NCBI GenBank assembly: GCA_963668185.1
Contig: OY764162.1
Coordinates: 2,046,001-2,110,000 of the forward strand
DNA from: G963668185 sp963668185
GTDB taxonomy: Bacteria; Chloroflexota; Dehalococcoidia; Lucifugimonadales; G963668185
Direction of reading: 5' to 3'
DNA: 64,000 bases
Positions within the stretch are counted from its first letter, which is position 1, and every line of letters starts with the position of its first letter. Position numbers and translations under genes: made by a program. Shown in pieces: positions 24,001-31,583 of this stretch. Under the pieces are notes generated by a model that saw only the letters and a program-made list of their open reading frames with translations, was not told the origin of the DNA and did no database searches.

Positions 24001-24621
24001 TTCCACGTAGTGGGAGTCGTTCGTTGCAACCAGGGGGATGCCTGTCTCCTCGTGGAGTCGCAACAGCCCTCTGTTGATTTCCGGAAGGTCCGGCACGCCG
24101 TCGTGGCGCATCAACTCGAGGTAGTAGTCTCCGAAGACTTCCTTGTGCCATGCCGCGGTAGCTTTGGCGTCTTCATACCGGCCTTCGGCGATGAGCCTGG
24201 GCAACTCGCCGCTGGGGCAGCCTGACAGCACCGTAAGACCTTCGCTGTAACGCTCAAGGAGTCCATGATCCACCCTGGGCTTCTGGTAGAAGCCTTCCAG
24301 ATGGGCCTTCGTGACCAGCTTGACGAGGTTGCGATAGCCGGCCGTGTTCCGGGCGAGGACGGTCAGGTGATGCGGACGCCGCTCTTCGGGATTCCGGCTC
24401 CCCAGATGGTCGCGGGCCACGTACATCTCGCAGCCGATGATGGGCTTGATGCCGGCGTCAACAGCCGCACGGTAGAAGTCAATGGCGCCGTACAGCGCCC
24501 CGTGGTCGGTAATGGCAAGGCTGTCCATCCCCAGGTCTGCGGCTTTGGCTACCAAGGGCCGAATCCGGCTCAAGCCGTCCAGAAGGCTGAATTCGGTGTG
24601 GTTGTGCAGGTGAGTGAACAA
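21028..24621 (-). CDS. dnaE: DNA polymerase III alpha subunit
   Basis: 1197 residues from a TTG at 24621 (the frame continues directly into FTHLHNHTEFSLLDG). PHP domain at the N-terminus with the histidine cluster HLHNH and ITDHG; polymerase palm with the catalytic aspartates in MPDIDMDFQDDRR (about 391-403); fingers with FNKAHSVSYGLISYWTAYFK; C-terminal OB domain near VTVVGQLSAISHRLTKTQ. Length and domain order are those of DnaE1, the main replicative polymerase. The region after the OB fold (about 1060-1190) is less conserved. It is a single gene convergent with ogt. Confidence 0.95.
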   Translation of the reverse strand: MFTHLHNHTEFSLLDGLSRIRPLVAKAADLGMDSLAITDHGALYGAIDFYRAAVDAGIKPIIGCEMYVARDHLGSRNPEERRPHHLTVLARNTAGYRNLVKLVTKAHLEGFYQKPRVDHGLLERYSEGLTVLSGCPSGELPRLIAEGRYEDAKATAAWHKEVFGDYYLELMRHDGVPDLPEINRGLLRLHEETGIPLVATNDSHYVEREDAPLQDVLICIHTNTNVNDDGRMRMEDDSYFLKSPGEMEALFDDLPQAVSNTRLIADSCDLKLDFDVLRLPRYQAPEGMSADEYLNRLCREGFKRRVPSPTSEDRERLDYELEVIRQTRFADYFLVVWDIARFVRQNDILLALRGSAAASLVLYCLDVTDVNPMTYGLVFERFLNVERKEMPDIDMDFQDDRREEVINYVVRKYGREHVAQIITFGTLGARAAIRDTGRALAMPYADVDSVARQVPFRLNVTIDDALNETPELAEMYRADESIGKLIDTARKLEGLTRHSSTHAAGVVISQEPLDEVVPLQRPVKGADEGVTMTQYSMDPIADLGLLKMDFLGLANLTILDRVRKLIAGSNGRDMDLNEIPLDDARAFAMLSRGETSGIFQLEGQGMTRYIQELKPSSLGDVAAMIALYRPGPMEHINTFIDAKFGRAKPEYPHEGLRDILEETYGVIVYQDQVLQIARRFAGYSLGEADIVRKAMGKKVPAIMAQEKEKFVSGAQAQGYAQELAERLFELIEPFAGYAFNKAHSVSYGLISYWTAYFKANYPAEYMVSLLNAYTGNSEKLAASVEEAQRLEVPVVGPDVNRSGTEFVIEEQEDGSKVIRFGLGAIKGIGAAAVQPLIDGRAENGEYESIEQMCRNADLGGLTRKTLETLVRAGALDCFGSRAGLLEVVDRTISLAQSEAALRGSDQSTMFEALGQSTEAPLARIDVPDTQAVPGEVHAWELDLLGVALSSGKALASAMVNGDKSAVVARADLTPEMQGREVTVVGQLSAISHRLTKTQRPYVIATLNLLDGSVEVFVWENVLQETQGLWETGKLVNAVASVRMRDDEVRLSCVSANEYAVPGDEPEPGMSAVSHAAGTLAQNGGQYASEAQTPTAVVAESANGPAVVPQHAAARRLRLLIRESDQEDYDLRMLSEIKRVLLDHEGGDQVELEIASGKRVVSMKWDDMGILISDELERMLGEVLGAAGQIVVEDASAS

Positions 24622-24700
24622 ACCTTGCGGCGCGGGCCCCCTTTCGTGCGGTTGCGTAGCGGCGGCCGGGAGGCTTGCGAGCGGCCTGCCGACCGGGGGG

Positions 24701-24728
24701 CATTATACGCGTCGGAGGGGGTGGGTGA
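24701..24728 (-). promoter_or_regulatory. probable dnaE promoter
   Basis: Minus strand: TTCACC (24723-24728), 16-bp spacer, perfect TATAAT (24701-24706). The leader is about 75 nt. The -35 is only a partial match. Confidence 0.4.
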
Positions 24729-24898
24729 AGGGGCCGGGCGGGGGAATTTCGCCCCCGAATTCTGAGCATCTCGCCACTCGGAATTGGAAGTAGAATCGGA
24801 CATTTCTCGGGGTACAATTTCAGCCGGGAAGCGTGGGAAGCAATAGCCATAAGAGGGCGCAAGGCGTCGACCTCGCCGATCCAAGCAAAGGAGCACGC

Positions 24899-25561
24899 AT
24901 GACTACCGACTCATCGATACCGGACAGTGCGCCCGCATCCGATCTGTTTCCGGAGTACGACGGGCTGTTTGGACTGATTAGCGGGGAAGTGGCGGGGCTG
25001 TCGGACGCGCAGTTGGACTTCGAGTCGGAGCGCTGGGAGTGGAGCGAGTGGAGCATCCGGCGGCAGGTCAGCCACATGGCGTCGCTGATCTATCGCTGGC
25101 TGCTCGTGCGGTGGGCCGACGACCTGTTCCCGGACGGGGGGCATGGAATCGACGACGTGCAGGGGCTGGCCCAGTCTGAGTACGACCGTCGAATGGACGA
25201 GACTAGGTACTTCGAGACTGCGGTGGTGATGGGCAAGCTGCGGGAGGCGATCGAGTTGGCGCGCGAGGTGCTGGCCTCAAGGACGGTCGGCTGGCTGCGG
25301 TGCCGCTCGATCAGGACCGCTCTTTCGGGTCAATGGGACCTGATGAGGAAGGCGCATCCGGTTGGGGTCACGCTCGTGGACAGCGCAAACAAAGAGATCG
25401 ACATCACGCTGGAGGCGACCTTCAGGCACATGTACTTCGAGGAGATCACGCATCTATACAACGTGCAGCGCCTCAAGCGCGCGCAGGGACTGGCGACGGT
25501 GGCGAGACTTCCGCGGACCGGCTACTGGGTTCTGGATGGGTGGGACCGGTCGGAGCCTTAG
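24899..25561 (+). CDS. DinB-family four-helix protein
   Basis: 220 residues from ATG at 24899, preceded by AAAGGAG. The sequence fits the DinB/DfsB four-helix bundle, with a first helix around DGLFGLISGEVAGLSDAQL, a WSEWSIRRQVSHMASLIYRWL helix bearing H at the usual metal-site position, and a C-terminal HMYFEEITHLYNVQRL helix giving more His. Such proteins are metal-dependent thiol transferases or hydrolases; the substrate is unknown. Its stop codon TAG is formed with the first bases of a MITE. Confidence 0.72.
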   Translation: MTTDSSIPDSAPASDLFPEYDGLFGLISGEVAGLSDAQLDFESERWEWSEWSIRRQVSHMASLIYRWLLVRWADDLFPDGGHGIDDVQGLAQSEYDRRMDETRYFETAVVMGKLREAIELAREVLASRTVGWLRCRSIRTALSGQWDLMRKAHPVGVTLVDSANKEIDITLEATFRHMYFEEITHLYNVQRLKRAQGLATVARLPRTGYWVLDGWDRSEP

Positions 25562-25728
25562 AGGGTGTCTAAAAAGGGCATATGCCCTGCCCGCGCCCAT
25601 CGGAGAACCCCATCCTAGCCTTCCCCAGCAGACTGGGGAAGGAACCAGAGCATCCTAGCCTTCCCCAGCAGACTGGGGAAGGAACCAGAGAAGGATACTT
25701 TCCAATGTTCTTAAGATATCCGGGGAGT
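25560..25728 (+). mobile_element. MITE copy 3, with internal 40-bp tandem duplication
   Basis: Left end AGAGGGTGTCTAAAAA (25560-25575) is identical to that of copy 2. The interior hairpin-B segment is present twice in tandem (hairpins 25620-25641 and 25660-25681, period 40 bp). The right end near 25713-25728 is a decayed form of the terminal repeat. The left end supplies two of the three bases of the DinB gene stop codon. Confidence 0.65.
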
Positions 25729-25736
25729 TTTGCCGG

Positions 25737-26597
25737 CTAGACTTCCAGGCTCATCAACTCGTCGGAGAAGACCAATTCGCCGTCATAGATGCGCTTGACA
25801 TCGCCGATGCCCTTCTCCATGACGCCGTGGGACGACAGGTTGGGGCCTATGTGTACGAGCACGAGCTTCTTGACGCCGGCGGCTTGCGCCATTTCGGCAG
25901 CGCCGGTGGTTCCGCACTGGCGGGGCGCCTCGCCGGTTCGTTCCATGTTCTCCTGGTCGTCCCAGCACATGCAGAGCATCATGTCCGCATCCCTGGCCAA
26001 GTCTATGACCTCATCGCAAGGCGCAGTGTCCCCTGTAAAGACTATGCTCCCTCCCGGCCCATCCAACCTGTACGCGACGGAGTCGATATAAGGCTGCACG
26101 TGGTCCGCCCACGAAGTGGACATCTGCCAGTCAGGGCCGGAGTGAACGTACCCGGGCACGATGTCTTCCGCGTACACGTCGGGGGGCTTTCTCGGAAGCG
26201 TCCCTCCCCGGTTCATAAAGACGCGCTGGCTGACGGGATGGTTGACGCGCGCCTTCCAGTCGTGCGCGAAGACGCCGTCCTCGCCGATCAATCCTTCAGT
26301 GAGCTTGACCGTAGGCTGGGGGCCGAACACTTTGAGTTGGCCCTCCTTGCCGATGCTCTGGTCCCACCTGCAAAGGAGAAAGCACGGGTAATCGGCGTCG
26401 TGGTCGAAGTGGTGGTGGGTGAAGAAGAGATAGTCGATGTTCGTGGGCCATAGTCCTGCCTTCACGAGCTTGTGAGTCGAGGCGGGGCCGCAGTCGAGCA
26501 TGATCTGGTCGCCGCCCATTTCTACGACGTATGATGATCCGAAGCGGTGAGGCGTGGGGGTTGGCGTGCCGGCTCCGAGAATGTGGACTTTGGGCAA
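25737..26597 (-). CDS. metallo-beta-lactamase-fold hydrolase
   Basis: 286 residues from a TTG at 26597 with GGAGGAGA just upstream; the longer frame to 26633 lacks a good site. The zinc motif is THHHFDHDADYP at 60-71, and a further acid/His pair occurs in FTGDTAPCDE and HIGPN near the C-terminus. The start VHILGAGTPTP and layout resemble the arylsulfatase/tRNase-Z-like group of MBL hydrolases. Substrate unknown. It lies 47 bp downstream of the PH-domain gene and may share its transcript. Confidence 0.85.
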   Translation of the reverse strand: MPKVHILGAGTPTPTPHRFGSSYVVEMGGDQIMLDCGPASTHKLVKAGLWPTNIDYLFFTHHHFDHDADYPCFLLCRWDQSIGKEGQLKVFGPQPTVKLTEGLIGEDGVFAHDWKARVNHPVSQRVFMNRGGTLPRKPPDVYAEDIVPGYVHSGPDWQMSTSWADHVQPYIDSVAYRLDGPGGSIVFTGDTAPCDEVIDLARDADMMLCMCWDDQENMERTGEAPRQCGTTGAAEMAQAAGVKKLVLVHIGPNLSSHGVMEKGIGDVKRIYDGELVFSDELMSLEV

Positions 26598-26644
26598 GAT
26601 GGGTCTCCTCCGTTCGAGATGGTGAGCGCACAAGGCGGCTCAGG

Positions 26645-27220
26645 TCAGTCCGGGTGGATCCTGGTCTCTATGCGGGCGAGTATGTCGCGAATTTCGACCA
26701 GCACGCCGGCATCTGAAGGCGTGGGAGCGGTCGCCGAAGCGGGGGCTTGGGCCGGGGCCTCGGCGTCCAGAACCCGCTGGCGCTGACTGAGTATGGCGTC
26801 GCGCATCTCTTCCGCGCCTACTATGCCAATCAGGTTGCCCTCGGAACTGGCCTGCGGCCCGGACTGGCCAGCGGTCTCGATGCGAAGTCCGCGAAGGTTG
26901 CAGTACCTCATCAGGGGGCCATCGTGCAGGCGCACGTCGGTGATTCTGTCCAGAGGGATCGTCGCCTCGGAGCGGAAGAACACGCCTTTGGTGATCTCGA
27001 CGGCCTGCGAGGTGAGTCTGGCCGAAACGCGTCTCATGTACTCACGGAAGTACCAGCGACTCAGGGGCAGCCAAAACGGAATGGCGATGATGCCGACCAA
27101 AGTCACTATCAGGATCAGAGTGACGTAGAGCGTCCCGTGCCGGGCTATGGCGGGATCGAACTCCGCAGTGTAGAGCGTTTCGCCGGTAACTCCAGCCTGG
27201 TCCGATGATTCTGTGCTCAT
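26645..27220 (-). CDS. membrane protein with bacterial PH domain (YdbS-like)
   Basis: 191 residues, ATG at 27220. A membrane helix at about 30-50 with the sequence TLYVTLILIVTLVGIIAIPF, then a bPH2-type domain with SRLTSQAVEITKGVFFRSEATIPLDRITDVRL-like strands, the hallmark of YdbS/YdbT proteins. The linker near 150-165 is Ala/Pro-rich and a short helix ends the protein. The role of bPH2 proteins is unclear; some bind membrane surfaces. It is probably co-transcribed with the MBL gene. Confidence 0.78.
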   Translation of the reverse strand: MSTESSDQAGVTGETLYTAEFDPAIARHGTLYVTLILIVTLVGIIAIPFWLPLSRWYFREYMRRVSARLTSQAVEITKGVFFRSEATIPLDRITDVRLHDGPLMRYCNLRGLRIETAGQSGPQASSEGNLIGIVGAEEMRDAILSQRQRVLDAEAPAQAPASATAPTPSDAGVLVEIRDILARIETRIHPD

Positions 27221-27287
27221 GCAGCGCCTCCGATTCCCGAATGGGCGGTTCTCACAGGGCAGATTCTACACTTTCTCGGAAACGCGG

Positions 27288-27344
27288 AGGGCGGCCCCCT
27301 CGGGGGACTCGGGGCAGGCTCTTCGACAGGCTCAGGGCGAACGG
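27288..27344 (+). repeat. repeat A with GC-rich flank
   Basis: CCCCCTCGGGGGACTCGGGG followed by a repeat A copy (27317-27344). A similar CCCCCTCGAGGGACTCGGGG unit occurs near 12961. It fills the gap between the PH-domain gene start and the paoB stop. Confidence 0.65.
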
Positions 27345-27394
27345 CATTGCGTCTCAGGGAGTCTGAACCTTACGCTCGGGGACCAGCGCGGAGG

Positions 27395-28387
27395 TCACTG
27401 CCCATCACCGAGATCAAGGAGCGAACTCACGGCGCGGGCTGCGAGAGAGGCGGCAAGTCGCACCTTGAACCGGTTGTCCCGGAGAGGCTCGGCGCCACGG
27501 ACGGCCAGTTTCCCGATTGTCTCCGGATCGACTTCTGCGACGGGCACGCCGCGAAGCGCCTCCTCCGAATGCGACGCGCGCCAGGGTGTTGGCGCCACAC
27601 CGCCGAGGACGATTGAAGCGCGCTCGATGACGCCCTGGCTCACTTGAAGGTTGGCGGCGACGCTGGCCAGCGCGAATTCCTGAGTCCGGCGCTCCCTGGC
27701 CTTCAGATAGACGCTGTGCTGGGCCTGGGAGGGCTTGGGAACGAAGACGCTCGTGAGAATCTCGCCGGCCTCCAGTGCGGTTTCCGCCATCATGTTGTGT
27801 TCCGGCCCCACGAAGAATTCTTCCAAAACCAAGGGCCTGTTTCCTTGAGGGCCGACGATGGATGCGGCGGCATCGAGAGCGACGAGAACAGGGGCGAGAT
27901 CCGACGGATGGACGATGTAGCAGTCGATCCCGCCGAGAATTGCATGGAACTTGCTGTTCCCTGCGATTGCGAAGCAGGTGTCTCCGCCCTTCTTGAGGCA
28001 GTCGAACTGCGTGCTGCGGTAGTACCAGCAGCGCGGCCTCTGGCACAGATTCCCGCCCACTGTGCCGACGTTGCGGATCTGGGGCGTGGCGACGGATGCA
28101 ACAGCCTGCGCCAGCGCGGGGTAGTCGCGCTCGATGCGTTCGTCGTCTGCCAGCGAGGCCAGCGTTGTCATTGCGCCGATGGTCACGCCTTCTTCTGCGT
28201 GGTCAATGCCGGAGAGGCCCACGACTGATGCCAGATTTACCAGCGTATCCGGTTCAACGACGCCTTCCTTGATCTCCGCCAGCAGATCCGTGCCGCCCGC
28301 AATGGGCCTCGCGGATGATGGCTTGGCATCGAGCATGGAGGCCGCGTGTGCCGACGACCCGGCGTTCACCAAACGAAAAGGTCTCAC
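27395..28387 (-). CDS. paoB: molybdenum hydroxylase FAD subunit with extra FeS site (PaoB/YagS type)
   Basis: 330 residues from GTG at 28387. FAD-binding PCMH-type fold with IAGGTDLLAEIK (29-40) and NVGTVGGNLC. A cysteine-rich insert contains C115, C120, C130 and C138 in NLCQRPRCWYYRSTQFDC and GGDTC. This insert binds a [4Fe-4S] cluster in PaoB and in 4-hydroxybenzoyl-CoA reductase and is absent from ordinary CoxM proteins. The start overlaps the large-subunit stop by 4 bp. It passes electrons from the FeS subunit to the final acceptor. PaoABC-like aldehyde oxidation is the best guess. Confidence 0.85.
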   Translation of the reverse strand: MRPFRLVNAGSSAHAASMLDAKPSSARPIAGGTDLLAEIKEGVVEPDTLVNLASVVGLSGIDHAEEGVTIGAMTTLASLADDERIERDYPALAQAVASVATPQIRNVGTVGGNLCQRPRCWYYRSTQFDCLKKGGDTCFAIAGNSKFHAILGGIDCYIVHPSDLAPVLVALDAAASIVGPQGNRPLVLEEFFVGPEHNMMAETALEAGEILTSVFVPKPSQAQHSVYLKARERRTQEFALASVAANLQVSQGVIERASIVLGGVAPTPWRASHSEEALRGVPVAEVDPETIGKLAVRGAEPLRDNRFKVRLAASLAARAVSSLLDLGDGQ

Positions 28388-30642
28388 CTGCCCTCCCGCA
28401 GCGTGAGGTGGTCCAGGATTACGTCCGGAGTTATGGGAAGCTCGCGTACCCGCACGCCGACGGCGTCGTAAATGGCGTTGGCAATGGCCGGGGCCACTCC
28501 GACGCTTGGAGGCTCGCCGAGGGCCTTCGCGCCGTAGGGCCCCACCGTATCTACGACGTCGGCGAAGATCACTTCGACGGGCGGGCTGTCGAGCATCGTG
28601 GGGCTCTTGTGCTCCAGGAAGCTCGCGTTCAGCGTGGCGCCGTTGCGAGCATCGGTGAGCATCCGCTCGCTCAAGGTGAAGCCGAGCATCTGGGAGACTC
28701 CCCCCTCGACTTGGTTGATCGCAAGGTTAGGGTTGAGGATGCGGCCCGAGTCGTGCGCGGCGACGAACCTCAGGACACGCACGGCGCCTGTGGCAGTATC
28801 GACCTCTACTTCCGCGAAGTGCGCACCGAACGCGTTGACGACAAAGTCAGCGCTGCCTGGAACGATCGCTGCCTCTGACTGCAGGGCGCCCACAGGCCGC
28901 AGCCGGGCAACCCGATCCAACGTCATGCGCCGCCCGGTAGCATCGACTACTGCTCCACCGGCGACCTCGATAGACTCTTGCGGCGCGCCCAACTCGGAGG
29001 CGGCGATCTCTACGACTTTCGATTTCAACTGGTCTGCCGCCTGCCTCGCGGCCATCCCGCTGGAGAATGTGACCGTGGACCCGGCGGTAATGGGAGACTC
29101 AGGCGTGAGGGCGGTGTCGCCGGACTCCAGACGTATTTGATCGTGAGGTATGCCCAATGCCTCGGCGGCAATCTGCGCCAGGACCGTCAGGCTGCCCTCG
29201 CCCACGTCCGCGACGCCGGTCGTCAGAGTCACCGAGCCGTCCTGCTCGAGGCGCATTTTTGCGGTGGACTTTCCACCGGGGCCGCCACGGTAGATGAACA
29301 TGCTCATGCCCAGCCCGCGTTTCCTGCCGGACCGCGCATCGGGCGGTGTCTGCCGGCGCTCATGCCAGCCGATAGCCGAGGCTCCCTTTTCCAGACACTC
29401 ACGCAGTCCGTTGCTGGAGAAGGGTATGCCGCCCTCGACCGGCTGCGTGTCCAGGATCTCGCCAGGTGGAGTGAGACGTTCACCCGGCTGGCCTTCGGGA
29501 CCGACGTGGTTCTTCAGCCGGAAGTCCAGCGGGTCTATGCCCATCTCTTCGGCGGTCCGGTCAATCAGGGACTCGAGCGCGAAGTGGCCCTGGGGCGCGC
29601 CGAGGGCGCGGTAGGAGCCTGCGGAGGGCTGGTTCGTGTAAACCAGGTAGCCGTCGTACCGGGCGTTGGCGCATCGGTATAGGTAGAGTGCGCCCTGCCC
29701 AGCGCGCCGGATGACGCCAGGCCCGGAGCAGAGGTAAGCGCCGGTGTCCATGATGGTGGTAGCGTGTACTGCGGTAATCGTGCCGTTCCGCCTGACGCCT
29801 ACCTTGAGCTTCGTGATAGTGGCGTGGCGATGAGGGCCGGCGATGAACTCTTCCTCTCGCGTGAGTTCGATCTTGACCGGGCGTCCGGCGCGGCGGGCGA
29901 GCATCGCAGTGATCGCTGCCAATCGCGTCTCGTCCTTGTTTCCGTAGCCCGCGCCCATGTGTGGGCCGATGACCCGCACGTCCTGCCGTGGAATGCCGAG
30001 CGAGAGTGACAGGCTCAGGCGGTCGGCATGAATGCCTCGACTCGACTTCCAGACGGTGAGGCATCCGTCTTCCCACGAAGCGATCGCGGCCCTCGGTTCC
30101 AGCGACGCGCCGGAGTGGGCTTGGGTGGCGAACTCGTCCTCGAAGATCCGGTCGGCTTGGGCGAACCCTTCTTCCACGTCGCCGCGCTCCAGCGTGATCG
30201 GCTTGCCTCCCACGAGGTTGCCGCCGTCATGCACGTCCGGCGCGCCGGCGCGCATCGCCTCGACCGGGTCGGTAACGAACGGCAGCGGCTCGTACGTCAC
30301 GTCGATCAGGCGCAGGGCTTGCTGCGCCGTGTCTTCGTCGTCGGCGGCGACTGCCGCCACTTCGTCGCCGACGTACCTGACCCTGGTGTCCAGGATCGGC
30401 AGATCCGGGGCGACTCGGCCGTCCGGCGCGTCGAACGGGGTCAATACCGCGTGCACGCCGGGAAGCCTGGCCGCAGCGGATGCATCGACCGCGAGAATGC
30501 GAGCGTGGGGATGAGGGCTGCGCAGAATCTTGCCGTGCAGCATTCCCGGCAGGCGAATGTCGGCGGTGTACTTGGCCTGGCCGGTGAGCTTTTCTAGTAG
30601 ATCGCGGCGTGGCACGGAAACGCCGATGTTGGAGGAGGGCAT
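28384..30642 (-). CDS. paoC: molybdenum hydroxylase large subunit (PaoC/CoxL family)
   Basis: 752 residues, ATG at 30642. Binds the molybdenum cofactor: GMSMFIYRGGPGGKSTAKM and the catalytic-base region GAKALGEPPSVGV near the C-terminus, with the essential Glu in GEPP. The active-site loop reads SYRALGAP, not the copper-binding loop of CO dehydrogenase, so CO is not the substrate. Together with the FeS and FAD neighbours it forms an aldehyde-oxidoreductase-like or xanthine-dehydrogenase-like complex. It starts 6 bp after the FeS subunit gene. Substrate unknown. Confidence 0.88.
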   Translation of the reverse strand: MPSSNIGVSVPRRDLLEKLTGQAKYTADIRLPGMLHGKILRSPHPHARILAVDASAAARLPGVHAVLTPFDAPDGRVAPDLPILDTRVRYVGDEVAAVAADDEDTAQQALRLIDVTYEPLPFVTDPVEAMRAGAPDVHDGGNLVGGKPITLERGDVEEGFAQADRIFEDEFATQAHSGASLEPRAAIASWEDGCLTVWKSSRGIHADRLSLSLSLGIPRQDVRVIGPHMGAGYGNKDETRLAAITAMLARRAGRPVKIELTREEEFIAGPHRHATITKLKVGVRRNGTITAVHATTIMDTGAYLCSGPGVIRRAGQGALYLYRCANARYDGYLVYTNQPSAGSYRALGAPQGHFALESLIDRTAEEMGIDPLDFRLKNHVGPEGQPGERLTPPGEILDTQPVEGGIPFSSNGLRECLEKGASAIGWHERRQTPPDARSGRKRGLGMSMFIYRGGPGGKSTAKMRLEQDGSVTLTTGVADVGEGSLTVLAQIAAEALGIPHDQIRLESGDTALTPESPITAGSTVTFSSGMAARQAADQLKSKVVEIAASELGAPQESIEVAGGAVVDATGRRMTLDRVARLRPVGALQSEAAIVPGSADFVVNAFGAHFAEVEVDTATGAVRVLRFVAAHDSGRILNPNLAINQVEGGVSQMLGFTLSERMLTDARNGATLNASFLEHKSPTMLDSPPVEVIFADVVDTVGPYGAKALGEPPSVGVAPAIANAIYDAVGVRVRELPITPDVILDHLTLREGR

Positions 30643-30648
30643 GTTCGG

Positions 30649-31125
30649 CTAGCCCTTCGCGAGCAGGCGCGCCGCCTCTTGAACGGACGCGACGATGCGG
30701 CCATAGGCGTTGCAGCGGCAGATGTTGCCGGAGAGGGCAAGGCGGATCTGCGCCTCGGTGGGCGAGGGGTTGGCGTCGAGCAGGGCCTTGGCGCTCATGA
30801 GAAAGCCGGGGGCGCAGAAGCCGCACTGGCTGCCGTCGTTCTTAAGGAAAGCCGTTTGCAGCGGGTGCAGGCTATCGACCGTGCCGAGGCTCTCGACGGT
30901 GCTGACCGCACGGGGTCCGACCTGCAGGGCGAGCATCTGGCAGGAGTACACCGGCTTGCAGTCCAGCAGCACGGTGCATGCGCCGCACTCGCCGCGGTCG
31001 CAGCCGCGCTTGGCTCCGGTCAGGCCGAGCTCCTCGCGCAGAGTGCGTAGCAGCGTCCAGTGGTGGCCTACCTCCAGATCGTGCTGGCGGCCGTTTACCG
31101 TGATAGTGACTCGGCTTCGGTGCAT
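30649..31125 (-). CDS. paoA: molybdenum hydroxylase [2Fe-2S] subunit (PaoA/CoxS type)
   Basis: 158 residues from ATG at 31125; a TTG four codons earlier is possible, but AAAGAG upstream favours the ATG. It has two [2Fe-2S] domains: plant-ferredoxin type with KRGCDRGECGACTVLLDC and the alpha-helical domain with SQCGFCAPGF and NICRCNAYG. First gene of the paoABC-like operon. The 3' CCA of tRNA-Gln lies only 17 bp upstream on the same strand. No Tat signal, so the complex stays in the cytoplasm unless another subunit carries it. Confidence 0.9.
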   Translation of the reverse strand: MHRSRVTITVNGRQHDLEVGHHWTLLRTLREELGLTGAKRGCDRGECGACTVLLDCKPVYSCQMLALQVGPRAVSTVESLGTVDSLHPLQTAFLKNDGSQCGFCAPGFLMSAKALLDANPSPTEAQIRLALSGNICRCNAYGRIVASVQEAARLLAKG

Positions 31126-31142
31126 TGGCTCTTTCAAGTGAT

Positions 31143-31216
31143 TGGCTGCCCGGCCAGGATTCGAACCTGGGCCAGAGGTTCCAAAGACCGCTGTGCTACC
31201 TCTACACCACCGGGCA
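31143..31216 (-). tRNA. tRNA-Gln (anticodon TTG)
   Basis: 74-nt cloverleaf on the minus strand. Acceptor stem TGCCCGG/CCGGGCA is a perfect 7 bp, discriminator G, CCA encoded. D stem GTGT/GCAC, T stem CCAGG/CCTGG with loop TTCGAAT. Anticodon loop CTTTGGA gives anticodon TTG. The anticodon stem GCGGT/ACCTC has one C-T mismatch (positions 28/42). Its end lies 17 bp before the paoA ATG, so tRNA and operon may share a transcript. Confidence 0.93.
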
Positions 31217-31304
31217 GAATGCGCAGACTGTCACCACACTACCAGAACTATAATCGAAATGAGGGCGGCACGGCAGGGCAGCACGGGTTTTACTCCATCT
31301 CAAT

Positions 31305-31530
31305 CTTCCCCAGCAGACTGGGGAAGAGGCTTAATGATGACGTAAGCGCAGGCTTGGGAAGAGGCCCTTCGACAAGCTCAGGGCGAACGGGTTTACGGCA
31401 GCGTACGCGCAGATGGGGGAAGAGGCCCTTCGACAAGCTCAGGGCGAACGGGTTTACGGCAGCGTAAGCGCAGGCTTGGGAAGAGGCCCTTCGACAAGCT
31501 TAGGGCGAACGGGTTTACGGCGATGTCGGC
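31305..31530 (+). repeat. hairpin B followed by three 61-bp tandem units carrying repeat A
   Basis: Hairpin B at 31305-31326. Then three tandem units with a period of 61 bp; the GAGGCC junctions are at 31361, 31422 and 31483. Each holds repeat A (variant CTTCGACAAGCTCAGGGCGA) and the linker GGGTTTACGGCAGCGTA. The third copy is partial and ends near 31530. No unique spacers, so it is not a CRISPR array. The gap 31217-31583 has no other supported gene. Confidence 0.8.
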
Positions 31531-31583
31531 TATACTGGGCGCGCGGTCAACATGATTTTCCGGCAGGCGGTGTACGTTACTCG

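Noticed and set aside
31361..31530. CRISPR array
   Set aside because: The units are whole-length tandem copies with no unique spacers, and no cas genes are present. The 38539-38714 array was rejected for the same reason.
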